A DNA stretch of 64,000 nt from Panorpa germanica (GCA_963678705.1 OY783212.1:17856001-17920000), one strand, 5' to 3'. Shown: positions 27,401 through 42,400, numbered from the stretch's first letter. Numbers and translations: made by a program. The notes: generated by a model from the sequence alone, not told the origin.

Positions 27401-30400
27401 TAATGAAATCACAACAGCGCGATAAAATAAATAAATTGTTCGAAAAATCGTGCAGTTTGTCTTACGCTTATAATATAGTCATAGATATAGTTATAAGCTT
27501 ATACATTATTGTTGAATATTGACCTATTTCTGCGTCTCAGTTTCTTTTCTATAATGTTTATCAATTCTGCTTAAAGCCTCATTCCCACTCACTCATATTT
27601 AATTTACTGCTTTTATTTAATATTGCCATCTAGATTTCAGGTTCTCGTTTAAGCATTCCTTTTCACATTTGTGATTTAATTTAAGTTTAGTTAATTTAGT
27701 TGGTGCGTATGCATCGTTAGTAATATAAATTTTTAAATGTCCAATAATTAAAAATGTTACTTTTAATAACAAATAGTATTAGAAATTGTTTTCCCTTTTA
27801 TATTTTCCAAAAACTGACATTAAAGTTCTTTTAAAAGTATTGACTGCATTTTGACAGATTGTAAAATTTTGGAGGTTATGATATAATATAGTTCTTCTTA
27901 ATTTAATATTTTTAAGCAGAGATGTGCACAAATAGTATTCAAAAGTATTTAAATACGTACAAATACGACACAATAAAATCCCCTATTATGCTATTGTTCA
28001 AAATTCTATAGAGTCACGAAACACGGCTCGACTAGTTTGCAATCAGTATACAGTAGTTTTTATTGTGTTTTGCACAGTGTCGTTGTGATTTTCCTACAGA
28101 ATAAGCAGATAATGATGGCCAATTGATATTTAATATGGTAGGGATATATACAAGCAAGAAAAATGCGGAATACGAAGAAATTCTGATTCCTGGATTAGTA
28201 GGAAACTTAAGAGCCTTGTTGTTAGTTAAAGAAAATCAAATTCTATACTCCTTCGTAATTACCATATCAAGTTTCTTTCTCTACTATCAACATCGTAGAT
28301 TCTTCGAATATCAAAAAGCAGCACTCGAGGGGTAATTACCCCTCGTATTAACCCCTTGTGCGTTACTATATTACCGTTATCGAATTTCATTATCGAATCA
28401 TCTTGGATTTCGCCGGTTGAAGCCCGGTTGTTTATTTTATATTATAAAAAGGTAAAGCGCTAGGTAATATTACAGTATAATCTATTATATCAGATTGTTT
28501 ATCCTGGATAGATCCCGCTATCCTGTATCCAGTGCAGAGACGGCACTGGATACAGGATGAATCCTGGTCAGTGGGATGTCTGACGTAATAAGTATTGCCA
28601 AGGGAGAAAAGTTATGGAAATTAATGTAAATATTGTGAATATTAAATTAGGAATTTAAAATATACAACAATTTCTTTGAGCCGAGTTGGTTTTGTAATAG
28701 CTTCTGTTGATTTACGAAGTATGAGAGCTTGAAGAAGATACTTTCATGATATTAGAGCGAAAAAGAATTTAATATTGTATATGATTTTGAACTGATTTTA
28801 TATACGAGTATATTCTAGAGATGCTTTGAATTTAGCTAACGTAGTGCAAAAGTGGGTAAGGCTTCAACTTTTGTCTTTTAATTTTTTCTTTTATTTATCA
28901 TCATCTTACTATTATAATGTTCGTAATGTTCCAATTTAACATGGAAAACTCATAAGAACTCATAGATATTTATATATATATATATATATATATTTCCGGT
29001 AACAAAATCTGTATGGTATCTTCTAAACGGCGCCTACAAAGTTTTTTAAATTTTGATATTATGTAAAGGACGAATTTCTAAGACTTTCTACGTCCCTGAA
29101 TTTTTCCCTGAATTTCCCTGGAAAAAATTATTCTGGAAAAACTGGAAAATTTGAAAAAATACTTTTGCAAATATCTGACGAACTAGAAAAGATAGGAAAC
29201 TGAAATTTGGTATGTGTATTGAGATCATAATTGTGCACATTTGCCAATAGTTGGACATTTAAAATTTAAGTTCAGTAGCGGCGCGAATTTCCGGGGGCAA
29301 TGTTAGAATAAAGTTAGGACGTTCAAATTTAATATGTAGGCTCGCTCTAGAGTGTTATTAATGAAAAAAAATAAAGAGCCCCAAATTTCCAGTGGCGGCG
29401 GGAGTTGAGTTAGTAAAAGCCAGAAATATTGAAAAAGTAGTAATAAAACTTAGGGCATGTATTAAGACACTAATTGCGAATGTTGCCAATAATTGGATTA
29501 CAAAAATATTAATTCAGTAGCGGCGTGATTTTTTGGGGGCAATGTTGCAACAGAGCTAGAACGTTGATATTTGGAACGTGGGCTCTATATAGAGTGTCAT
29601 TAAAGACAAACTATAGAAAACTGCAACTTTCCAGAGGCGGCGGGCGCTGTGGGCCAAAAACCAGAAATATGAAATATATAGAAATAAAAGGCTATAGTTT
29701 AGATTATATGTTCTTAGATATAAATAAAATAGATCCCTGTGTTAAAATTTGACAAACTTGTTCAGTAGCGCAGGTATGTGGGGGGGTAATAATGCTAAAT
29801 ATAAATACAAAGCTAAAATTTAGTATGCAGATATAGATTGACAAATTAATAACGAAAATATAAAAAAAAAATCCTTTTCTTAAGTGTAACACTAGAGTGG
29901 GGAGTGATAAACCGAGTATAAGAACAAAATAGAGGTACAACGATGATATTTTGCATGTAGAATATTAAATAGAAGCACAATAGTTCTCTATAAGTTAGAT
30001 AGTCAAATTACATTCAATAGTAGAATTGAATTGATTTTTGGTGCGTTCGTTGTGCTGTGAAATCGAACAGGAGTGAGAGGTATAGTTAACAGCCCCAAAT
30101 ATCAAATTAAAAAAATAGAAACTACGCATGTGCATATTTGCGAAAAATAAGTTTAACCTTAGTAGCGGCGTGAAATTGGGGAAGTGGGGGCGGGAAAGGC
30201 TTTGCCAAAGAGCTCAATTTTAAATTTCGATCATTTATAAAAGTAGATAGTAGTAATAAAGGTTATAAAAGTAGAGAGAATTGTTATGAGCAAAATAGAT
30301 TGTTATGCCTAAAATTTGTCAATTTTATTTCAGGAGCGGGAATTAATGGGGAGGACAATATTATATCGTAAATATAAATACAAAAATTAGAACGTAAGAT

Positions 30401-33400
30401 TACAGTGCAGTTTTAATTATGTAAATGAATTGCTGTAATATTGAATTGGTAGTGCCTGATTGGAGGAGAGGGTGGCGCCGGGGTTCAGGACACCAAGTAA
30501 CGGTGGTCTTAGAAGAAGTAGCGATAGATTATAATGGTTCTGGAAGATAACCGTGTTGTAGAATATGTGCTTTGGTGCTGGAAATGTGGGCGGCGGTTCA
30601 GGGGATTAAATTGAAAGTACAATAACGGGAAGGATAAGGGCTAGAGATGAGATGATTAGGAGCGAACCGCTAGGCTTTCTTAAAAACATAAATGAATTGA
30701 TGTAATTAGTAGGTTTACATTGAAATGAGTGAAAATTAATTTTATCAAGCATTTATCTTATCGAATAATTGTTAAAAAATAATATACTTCTAAGGATGAA
30801 ATTTAGTGTGTAGGTTGCCAGTAAAGTATTAATTATGAAAACTAATTGTTAAGAGTATTAGTACGCAGGAGGTAAAAGCGCAAGATTGTTTAATGATTGC
30901 GGTAAAAGGGGCGATAGGACAGTGCCGTTATGTGCGATGATTCTCAGGTTGGCTGTGGTGTTGCAAGTGGGCGCATTGTGGCAGAGGTGCAGAGGAATAC
31001 AATTGAAAGTGCGAGAACGATACAGAGCATGGAGCCAAGAGGTGATGATTAGTATTACGGGGCGGGGCAGTGGACATTTCTCAATACTGCGCTTTATTAG
31101 GGTATATAATAATTTTACACAGAGAGGAGGAAACGAAGGATTATTTAATTATAGTGCTAAAGCGGGTCCGCTGTGAATGTACTCTAAGGACCGACGATGC
31201 TCAGGAAAGAAGCGATACAGAGTGCTGAAGGAAAAAGGCGCTCCATGGCGGAAGTTTAGAGGAATCAAATTAAAAGTTCGGAAATGTAAGAGAGCATGGA
31301 GCCAAAAGGTCATGATTGCGGCTTATGGGCGGGGGCACTGGAGACTGGTCAATACAGTGCTTTATTACTGTAAATAAAAGAATTATAACAAAATAAAAAA
31401 AAAAAGTTTAAAAAAGGATATATTATAACGAAAATTACTTAAAAATAATATTTTGCATTATTTTCAATTTAGCAAATAAATTTATTTATTCACAAATATT
31501 AGATACACGTCGCTTTGCGACGGGGCGAAGCGCTAGTCATATATTATAATGTCCCAGGTGTATATTTGTTTTCTTATATTCTTATATGTTTGGTTCAAAT
31601 TTTGTATGGCATCTCGAAAACGGCTCCATGGAAGTTTTTAAAAATTTCCTATTTCGTAGAGAAAAAAATTCTAAGACTTTTGGCGTCCCCGGATTTTTCT
31701 CTGAATTTCCTGGAAACCCGTAATTTTGGAAAAACTGGAAAAAAAGTGATTTTTTTTTTGCTCTTTAACTTTTAATTAGTAAAAGATAAAAAGTTGAAAT
31801 TTTGCATGGGTATTAAGGTATTCAATGCTGACATTTCTCAAAAATTAAAAATTCAAAAATTCAAAAAAGGGGGGTTCAAGAAATTCGGGGGCCCGGTAGG
31901 GAACTTTTGAGTAAGTTTATATTCTGCATTCTAGAATAATTAAGTATATTATTAATAAAAAAAAATTAGAAATTTCAAAATTTTGTTTGGGGGCACGGGG
32001 GGCAATATTTGCCGAGAGTAAAAATTGTGCTAGAAAGTTAAAATTTTGTATATAGGCTAACCTTGGTAACTTATTTACGAATCGAAAAAAAAAATCCCAA
32101 ATTTTGAAAAAAAGTTGGTCAAATAACGCATAAATTGAAAATATTTTTTATTTTGAAAAAAAAATAATATTTTTTTAGTCAATTTATATGTGTGTATATG
32201 TGCGCGAGTTTATTTATTATTTCAATTTAAAAATAGAACAGTTAAATATGAAATTTAATTACGAATTATTTTATTGGATTTAAATGATACACGCCAAAAA
32301 GACGTCGCATTGCGACGGGGGTAAACTCAAGTATATTATAATGTCCCAGGTGTATATTTATATTCTTATATGTTTATGTGTTTATATGTTTGGTTCGAAT
32401 TTTAAATGGCATCTCGAAAACGGCTCCAGGGAAGTTTTTAAAAATTTCCTATTTCGTAGAGAAAAAAATTATAAGACTTTTGGCGTCCCCGGATTTTCCC
32501 CTGAATTTCCTGGAAACCCGTAATTTTGGAAAAACTGGAAAAAAACTGATCTCTTTTTTGCTGTATTACTTTTAATTCGTATAAGATAGAAAGTTGAAAT
32601 TTTGCATGTGTATTAAGGTATTCAATGCTGACATTTCTCAAAAATTAGAAATTCAAAAATTGAAAAAGGGGGGGTTAAAGAAATTCGGGGGCCCGGTAGG
32701 GAACTTTGGAGAAAATTCATTTTCTGGATTCTAGAATAATTAAGTATATTATTCATAAAAAAAAAATTTTAAATTTTAAAATTTTATTGGGGGGCACGGG
32801 GGCAGTATTTGCCGAGAGTAAAAATTGCGCTAGAAAGTTGAAATTTTGTATATAAGCTAACCTTGGCAACTTATTTACGAATCGAAAAAAAAATCCCAAA
32901 TTTTGAAAAAAAGTTGTTCAAATATCGCATAAATTCAAAATATTTTTTATTTTGATATAAAAAATGTATTTTCTTAGTCAGTTTGTATGAAAAATTAATT
33001 GTTATTAAATGTTAAATCAATATAGGACGAGTTTATTTATTATTTCAATTTAAAAATTAAATTTTGACTTAAAATTCAAGCCACTCACAAAAAACAAACG
33101 TCGCTTGCGACGGGGGTAAAAGCTAGTATATTATAATGTCCGAGGTGTATGTTTATTTTCTTATATGTTTATATTCTTATATTCTTATATGTTTATATTC
33201 TTATATGTTTACGCGATTCGTATGGTAGCTCGAAAACGGCTCCATGGAAGTTTTTAAAAATTTCCTATTTCGTAGAGAAAAAAATTCTAAGACTTTTGGC
33301 GTCCTCGGATTTTTCCCTGAATTTCCTGGAAACCCGTAATTTTGGAAAAACTGGAAAAAAAGTGAACCCTTTTTTGCTGTATTACTTTTAATTCGTAAAA

Positions 33401-36400
33401 GATAGAAAGTTGAAATTTTGCATGTGTATTAAGGTATTCAATGCTGACATTTTTCAAAAATTAGAAATTCAAAAAGTGAAAAAGGGGGGGTTGAAGAAAT
33501 TCGGGGGCCCGGTAGGGAACTTTGGAGAAAGTTCATATTCTGGATTCTAGAATAATTAAGTATATTATTAATAAAAAAAAATTCAAAATTCCAAAATTTT
33601 ATTTGGGGGCACGGGGGCAGTATTTGCCGAGAGTAAAAATTGTGCCAGAAAGTTGAAATTTTGTATATAGGCTAATCTTGGTAACTTATTTACGAATCGA
33701 AAAAAAAAATCCCAAATTTTGAAAAAAAGTTGGTCAAATAACGCATAAATTGAAAATATTTTTTATTTTGTTAAAAAAAATAATTTTTTTTAGTCAATTT
33801 ATATGTCATGTATATGTGCGCGAGTTTATTTATTATTTCAATTTAAAAATAGAACAGTTAAATATGAAATGTAATTACGAATTATTTTATTGGTTTCAAA
33901 TCATACACGCCAAGAAGACTTCGCTTTGCGACGGGGGTAAACGTTACTGGAATTTAAATTTTTACATGAAGTTCAAGCCACACACAAAAGACAAACGTCG
34001 CTTGCGACGGGGGTAAAAGCTAGTTTATTTATATTATTGTACAACATATTAAGTTTATTGTATAAAATTTTGAAGTCGATTGGAGTAAAACTGTCGGAGA
34101 TATAGAATTTTAAGTCTTCACCTCTCTGGTCTGCTTTCGTGTTACTTTAAAACTTTTAAATGCGGTTTCTCACATATAGCTTTTTCAGAGTCGGTGCCCT
34201 CTCCAGCTCAAATTCTACTAGACCGATTCTTTTGAAATTTGCACACAATTATTGTGCCATCCCCCACAGAGTCATAATGCACCATTTCTCAAGACGAGGG
34301 GAGTTGAACATATTTTCTAACATTAACATTAAGTAGCGTATGTGAGCACTGGCGTAGCTAGGTATGGGCCAGTCGGTGCTGGGCACCGGGGCCCTCAAGC
34401 TCAGGGGGCCCTCGGACCAAGACCAGCAAACCTCATATTGTACTAGCTAAAAATTCTCCAACCTTTGGAATGTAAATAAAATAGGTATATATAAATAAAA
34501 TAGGAATGTAAAAAACACGAATTTAAGGTAGTACTGTCGGTCAGAGATCAATGACCGGTAAGTCATATCAAGTTCTATTAATTCTTTTGAAATGTTTATT
34601 TTTAGAGAAAAATTATTGTAATGTGTTAAAGCAGTGCTTAGTTTCATTTAAGTTTTTTATATGTAAAAGAAAGAGACAGCAATATTATTTCAAAAATATT
34701 TATAAAGTAAATAATTTATGTAACTATGGCAACGCATCAGTGTTTTGTTTATATTTGAACTGAATTGAACACGTGCAGCATCAAGTTATATTAATTATTT
34801 TGGAATGTTTCATTTTAAAGAAATATTTTTATAATGTGTTAGAGCAGTGCATAGTTTTATATAATATTTTTATATGTAAAAAAAGAGACAGCAATATTAT
34901 TTTAAAAATATTTATAAAGTAAACAATTGTATTTAATGTTCGAGTTATGTCGGTGGTTGTCTTGCAGATAAACACGAGTACTTATTTGAATTTAAAAAAA
35001 TATTTGATTCTTTAGCAAGTCGAAACTTGAACGACAAACCATTGTCGAGTGGGTGCTGATAGTGTGGAAAGAGAGGTGTAAGGGGCAGGTGCAGTTTCAT
35101 TATTTTAACTCTTGTGTCAAATTCTTATATAGAGATATACGCGCCAAATTCAAAATTTACTGGCCTAGAATTTTTAAATAAATTCACTTAGATATATATT
35201 TTGAGTCAAGCTCAGGAGGCCCTCAAGTAAAATATATATATATATATTACTTGATAAAACCTAAACAGTTGAGTTAAGGCCCCAGTTTTTTTTTTGCACC
35301 GGGGCCTTTGGTTACCTTGCTACGTCACTGTATGTGAGTACGTGCATACTTGTTCAAAGAAAATTCTTCAAGATTGTAAAATACTTGAGTTGGAGTATAG
35401 ATAAATATTCAACGTGTACAACTAGGGGTAGGGGTAGGAGGATGGAGAATAAGAAGGTGGCCGGTGTTTACACAGAAGTACGAGTACGTATCATATCCTT
35501 TAAAATGTTTATAAAGCACTAAGCACATTCTTAAACATTTTATTTAATGAAAATAGACAGAACTTCAGATAAAAAATATTTAGAAAATAATAAAAAGGTG
35601 ACTTGAAGTGGAAAGGAAGAACTGAGGGGGTAGTTACTGGGTTGGATAACTAAATAAAATGTTTTATGATGAATAAAGATAACTGTTCGACTTTTGACCT
35701 GCATAAATAATGTTATAAGGAAAGTACCACTTAAAATAGCCGCAAACAGTTTACATGGGTTTTTATTTTCAATTGTGATCTATAAAATGGTGGACGGATA
35801 TAAAGGCATCTTAAACATTTATTGTATACTTACAAATTGAAACACAAACAGAGCGGAAAGCAAAATTTTAAAGAAAATAAGAGAGGATAGCATAAAGAAT
35901 GGGGGGGAGGAGGTCCAAAAAAGAGAAAGGAATACTTTGAAAGGAATGGAATGGCGATCGAGGAGGCAGAGAACAGAAGAGAAGGTGGCGCAAGTGTGGA
36001 AGAGGAGCTAAGGAGAAGGGATAAGGAGATACAACAGCAGGAGAGAATGGGCAAAATAGAAAAAAGTAACTACAATAAAAGATATAAAAGGTTATGTAAA
36101 AATAATGTGCCTCAGTACCTTATAGAAAAATACATAAAACACATAAGAAGAACAGCAAGGTTTAGATTGGGAAATGAGGAAAAAGGAAACAGATACTGGG
36201 AAAAGAGTGAGGAAAGAAAATGTAGAATGTGCGGAGCGGAGGACGAAACACTGGAGCACATTAAGTTTGAGTGTAAGGAAAAAGTAGCGAGCGAAAGGAA
36301 TATTGGCCAGCTACTAAAGGAAGGCAGTGAAGGAAAGAGGTGGATGGCGGAAATAGTAAGAAGGAAAGGAAGAACAGGAGAATAAATAAGCTGGTGGAGA

Positions 36401-39400
36401 ATAATGTAAATTTAATTGTAATTTGAAGTATATGGGATGTAATAAGAATGTAGATTGTAAAGCCGAAAGGCGAACAATAAACAATAAATAATAATAATAT
36501 ACTTACAAATTTGAATAAATATTTGATTTTCTACATTAAGAATGTAATATAAATTTTAGATTGGTTTTTTCTTCTATTATTACTATTTTATATTTTACGT
36601 GAACGTATATTTTTAGATTTGCAAATGACGTTATTAATACATATGTTTTCAGTTCACTTGATAGCATTAACTTTTGAAGCCATGGATCCATGTTCATGTT
36701 ATAAAACCACCTGAACAGGGAAACCAGGTATTCTGGTGAAAAATATTTGTAAACAAATGTAGTACGATGATAAAAAAAAATAATTGCTAAAATAGAAATA
36801 AATGCAAAATAATACTTTTTATAAAACAGCAAATAAAACATCGCGGTGGTACGAACCCCAGTCCAGGTCCAGGTCCAGGTCTAGGGTGAGCGTATAAGCT
36901 ATGGCAAACATAAAAAAATATAAAAAAGTAACAAAATAGGAAATGAACAAACCACAAACCAAGAAACTGACAAAGAATAAAACGGAAAACTTGGATAAAA
37001 TCTTCAGGGATCGGACGAGTCAGAAAATAATGTCGTCAGAGACAGAATATAACATTGTAAAATGTTATAAAGGATTGTCCCTATAAAAACGTTGTTTAAA
37101 AGATGTGGTATGTTCAGAGGCGTGCTGTACCATACTAACAAACTGTCTAAATTATCAGTTAAAATATTATCGAAGGATTCTATCTTACAACAAGTTAACA
37201 GTGTGCAAAAATGCTATGTAAAGATTAATATAGTTGCTAAATATTGTATGCTGCATGAATGAATTAACGAATTCAATACACAAGCCTCATTCCCACTCAC
37301 TATTTTGATATTTAATTTACTGTTTTTATTTAATATCATAATCTAGATTTCAAGTTTTCGTTTAAGCATTCCTTTTCACATTCGTGTTTTAATTTAAATT
37401 TAGTTAATTTAGTTGGTGCGTATGCATCGTTAGTAATATAAATTTGGACAGTTCCACAAAATTGTATGTGAAATAATTAAAATTGCTGTTTTTATTAACA
37501 ATTAATAATAGAAATTGTTTTCACTTTTTTATTTTTCACAAACTGACATTGAACTTCTTTTAAAAGTAAATCCTACTGCATTTTGACAGATTGTCACATT
37601 TTGGAGGTTATAATATAATATAGTTTTTCTTAATTTAATATATTTAATTTAAGACATTGGACCTTGTAAGGTTCTAAGAAAAAACTAAGAAAACTTAAAA
37701 AATAAATTAAATTAAAATGTGTTAAACAATTTAAATTAAATACAAAATAAAATTAAAGCAGTGAGTGGGAATGATACTTAACGCAGTTGCATATATTTAA
37801 TGTTTATTTAACCTAAAAAACTTAACCTGTTACATAATCTTTTTAAAGTTACTTCGACTTTCGACATAAATACGTCAATAAATCTTTTTATGCAAGATTA
37901 TATAATGTAACATGTTAAATTATTATGTTACTAATGTCTTTTACATTTATTTAATGATTATGTATTATGAATTATGTTAAACATGAATGTATGTTATATG
38001 TTCAGCAGGTTCGAGGTTGCATGATTGTTGCTTAATGGGTACGATGCTTAAGATACCACAAAAAGAAAAACAAAAGTAAATAAATATGTGACAGATAGCA
38101 GGAAAATAAGCACCACTTCTTAGTGATTTGGGAAGCAGCCAGCGCGAGCGCGGTTCTGTTGCTATAAATTATTAATATTTTAACATTATTATATTATGTT
38201 ATACTCGTACATCAGATATAATAACGACATGACTTTTTGTGTATACGAAGATATTTCTAAAAAATGTTTAACCACAAATATCACGTTATAAAGGAAGAAG
38301 GAAATGTGAGGAAAAATGGAGGAAATTTGATTACGTAGCCTAATGAAATTCTATCTCATGGAATTTATTTATTTTATTTGGAATTTAACCCTAAGGGTGT
38401 TTTGATTTGCTGAGAGTTTTAAACTTTTGAGATGGGCTGGATATGTAGCCAGGTAAATGTTTAATAGAAAAGGAACATTTTAGAATGATTTAAACTTAAG
38501 AGGGAGGGGGTTAATGTTTCAACTTTTTTATATTATTGTACAACATATTAAGTTTATTGTGTGAAAATTTGAAGTCGATTGGAGAAAAACTGTCGGAGAT
38601 ATAGAGTTCTAAGTCTTTACCTCTCTGGTCTGGTTTCGTGTTACTTTGAAATTTTGCGGTGTCCTCTCTAGCTCAAAATCTACTAAACCAATTCTTTTGA
38701 AATTTTGTACACTTTTTCTTTACATAAATGCCGAAGTAACGCTGTTGAGTTTTTTTTTATTTTTTAATTATAACGTATTTTAAAATAACAAAGTTTCTGA
38801 TTTTTTTCATGAAAAATCGGTATTTTGACTTTTAAGTGCTGTAAAAAATTGAAAACTCAATAAAAAAAGAAAAACTCGACAGCGTTACTTGCAGAAACTT
38901 ATCAACTAATGAAATCATTTTGGTATTATGATTTCAGATAATCCAGTGATGAGTTATGAGTGGCACCGCAATGTTTCTTTTTTTTTGTGACGTCTACAGA
39001 GATTCGCTGTCAATGCCTCATTTCTTGATATTTATTTATGAAAATTTCACAAAGTATTCTTCAAATGTCATTTTATCATGTAGTAATTATAGAAATAATT
39101 ATATATTAAATTTGTCGTCAAAAAACATTATCGAAAATATGCTTCTTTTTTATCGTTTTGACCTTACTGTTGTTTTTTAAATTGTAGGTTAATTACTGGC
39201 TCTCTGTACTGAATGCAAATTGGTGCTCGTATTTAATGAATATTAAATTTAATTAAGTCAAGAGTCTAACGCACAACTATGCCGAGCCCACGTTCGATTA
39301 GTATTAATTTTGTGGCTGTTTAAAGAAATCTGCGTCTACAGTGAAGACTCTGCTTTAGAATATATCAAATCATGATGTGATTTCACTTACCGATATAAAA

Positions 39401-42400
39401 ACCTCCTCAGCTTGTTGCAGAATGGCAATGCGTGACCACCCGAACCTCTCCATGAGCTTAATCCTCGTAGGGTTGTGTACCGTGGCTGAAGGGTGGGTTC
39501 TGAATAACGTTGGAAAGCGTCGACGGTCTGACAAGGCGGGTGAACTCGCCCCATAACAAAGCTGAAAGTGATACAAAGATTATGCTTTATATTATACGTA
39601 TGTACGAGTAGTAAACGAACCTCCTCCCTCCCTCTTGTCTCGTATGAGTGGAAGAACAGGGTCATCGAAAAAGATGACCTGATTTCAAAACTGAAATGTA
39701 TCTGGAAATAAAGGAACTGAATAGTTTTCCTTTCTACATTGTAAAATGTGCGGAAGTTTTTCTAAATTTTCAGTTTATCAGCTAAAGATAGTGAACTTGA
39801 TTGACCTGAGAAAGTGTTTCTTATTTTATAGTTTATTCAAAAGTAACGCAAATTTTTGGTGGTTCAACGATCCGATTTTGAGATAACCCAGTAAACATTT
39901 GGTGAAATAGAATGGCTAGGTGAAGTTCTACTCCCTCGTACTGTTTAATTCTAACGTTTTACAAGTTCGCGCTACACACAGAAAATCAATTTTAGTTCAA
40001 ATTGATTGCCTACCTGTCACAGGAGTCGCTTTTATTCAACAGTGAGCAGTCGTTGCGCCGTCTGTAGCTCATAAAAGAGACATTCCCTATGAACGACTGA
40101 ATAGAAAACAAACGCGTTCATGACAAAAAACTCATGAAAGTAATAGAAATGAAATAGAATTTACTCTAAAATGTTTACTGGGAATTTAATATGTATAATT
40201 AAGCAGTGCAGTAAGAACAAAACATAGAATTTAAAGAAAAATACTTTTTTAGTAGTTTACAATGATAACACAGTGTGTTTACAAGGAACATATTTCAAAT
40301 AAGTAGCAGATATTTTTGATCATCCTGTATGGTATAACAAAAAGATAAAATGTTATTTTCATATGAAATCTGATACCATGTCAAATGATGCTTATTCAGT
40401 CGGAAAATTGCAAATGGAACATTGGAAAAACTACATATTTAATATTTTTTTTTTTTACAAAGTTTACAAAACGAAATAAAAGTATAACAATTTTCGGTTT
40501 TCTTTGTACGTCAAATTTATAATTCACTGCACGCAAATAACCCTCAGGCCTTGCGAGATTACTTGTAAGAGAACACAATTATATACCGTGCATACGACAT
40601 GCAGAGCCGCATTAACCGATAGACTAGTAAGGTAAATGCCTATGGCCCGTAATTCGGAGGGGACCGAGATTTGTGTTTTAAAATGTTACGTGGAAATATT
40701 CCATATACTTTGACCTAACATTTGATGACTTATAGCCTCAATACTTTTTATTTGTTGAAACGTATTTTATTCTTTTAGGTTATATTTATCTTTGATATAT
40801 TTTAAACAATGGCAAAAGGGCAGAGTAAGGGAAGCGGAAAATGTATATAGCTAACGGCGATTGTATATACAACAATGTAAAAAAGTAAGGTAACTTTAGA
40901 AAACAAATCACAAATCGCAATGTAAAAATTTTGGCGCATTTCAAATAGTACATATGTAATGTTTATATCCATTGAAATGTCATGATGAAACGTTTTGGAA
41001 ATGACGCTCAATTTACAATCTAAAAAGCTACGAGTATGTTGAAAAAAACTTGAATCTCTTCCCTCTTAGGCTAAAGTCGCACTGTAAAATAAATTCGTAT
41101 TTCTGTAACATAAAATTCGCGTGAAAAAATCTGCAGTTTGAAGCAATTTATTACAGCTCGATTTTTTCAGCTCAAAACAATTTTTTTTACAGTAATTTTA
41201 TGCCAGTTTTTGTCTCATATAATTTGCACAGTATATTATGCACCCGTATGTATAAATGCGCTTCTATTTATGTTAGAACAATACATGTTCAATTTAGGTT
41301 TTTGTAATTAAAGTAAGTGTCCAATGTATTACCTTCCTAACCTGGAATAATGTTGTGGTGCTCTCACAAGGGACCGGAACTCCGAACTTTGCGAACATTT
41401 CTACGAATTGTAAAGGATACAGTATTACAGTACTCCATAGATTCGACATCGGTTCGACATTGGTTCGACCCACGCACACATTAGGTGAGACTAGTCATAC
41501 AGTATGTGATGCTGGTTTCGTGTCCTTGTATTTAGGGTTGCGAGACATTGGGACAACTGGGACCCGTTTCCCGGGACATTTCCTAGGGAGTAATGAAGAG
41601 CTACGCGCTCCAGTCCCTTCTACTACGCCTCCCTCCTCTTCATGCCACACTTAAGTACGTGATTACATACACGAGAGTGCATGGCAGACACATTCGGAAA
41701 CCGGGGACCAAGAAAGACACGTGATCTTGCAGGGAGCTTGATTCGCAATCGCGTATCGTGTGTCCTCATTTTTTAGTGCTCGATTTTTCAATTGTTGATT
41801 GAAATTGATGTTAATAAATGTGTATTGGCGTGTCTATTTTACTAAATATCTAAATGTTGACGGAGATATAGCAATTAAAAATTTGAATTGTAGTTTTAGC
41901 GCTAGAAATGGTCGGCCATATTTGTATGACGTGAAATGCATTTTAACGTCAGTTATTTGTTGAGTAGGTCAGTGCTGTGGTAATGTTTTGTAGCTGTTGG
42001 TAGTGAAACAATCAAGTCAAGTCAAAGAATAATAAGTTTTTATTTTATTTAACTCTGCTAAGGTAGACATAATAATGGAATTTTATTGTTCCTTGAAATA
42101 GCTGTAAATAATATTTAATATTTTGATATATAAATACATATAGCAGAGATTTATGAGCTGTAAGGTTGGTAACCTTACACGAGGATTGTGATGTCACATG
42201 CACTTGGAATGTCTACAACGTTGAATCCCTTTAATAATTAAAAAGACAAAATGATTTTTTTAATTGTTAATATCTCTTAACATATAAGGAGTTATTAAAA
42301 AATAATTGAACATTTGAGGTTTTAGTAACCCACTTTTATTGAAATCAAGACATAGGACACAAGCCCATTGGATGCCTGCGTGGTTTATTAGGAACATTAG

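Noticed and set aside
28973-28992. TA dinucleotide run as a regulatory element
   Set aside because: A simple microsatellite at the edge of a repeat region.
30886-31377. Two adjacent ORFs as a duplicated small gene
   Set aside because: They fall in a purine-rich repeat with no splice or promoter context. Kept only as a finding.
31515-33391. Several 65-86-codon ORFs with a shared peptide as a gene family
   Set aside because: They are the same region of three Helitron-like tandem units, in changing frames and with different ends.
41294-41479. Minus-strand ORF between receptor exons e1 and e2 as an extra exon
   Set aside because: e1 and e2 join in phase and give the continuous conserved sequence NLVV-LCYGAS. 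The ORF has no receptor similarity.
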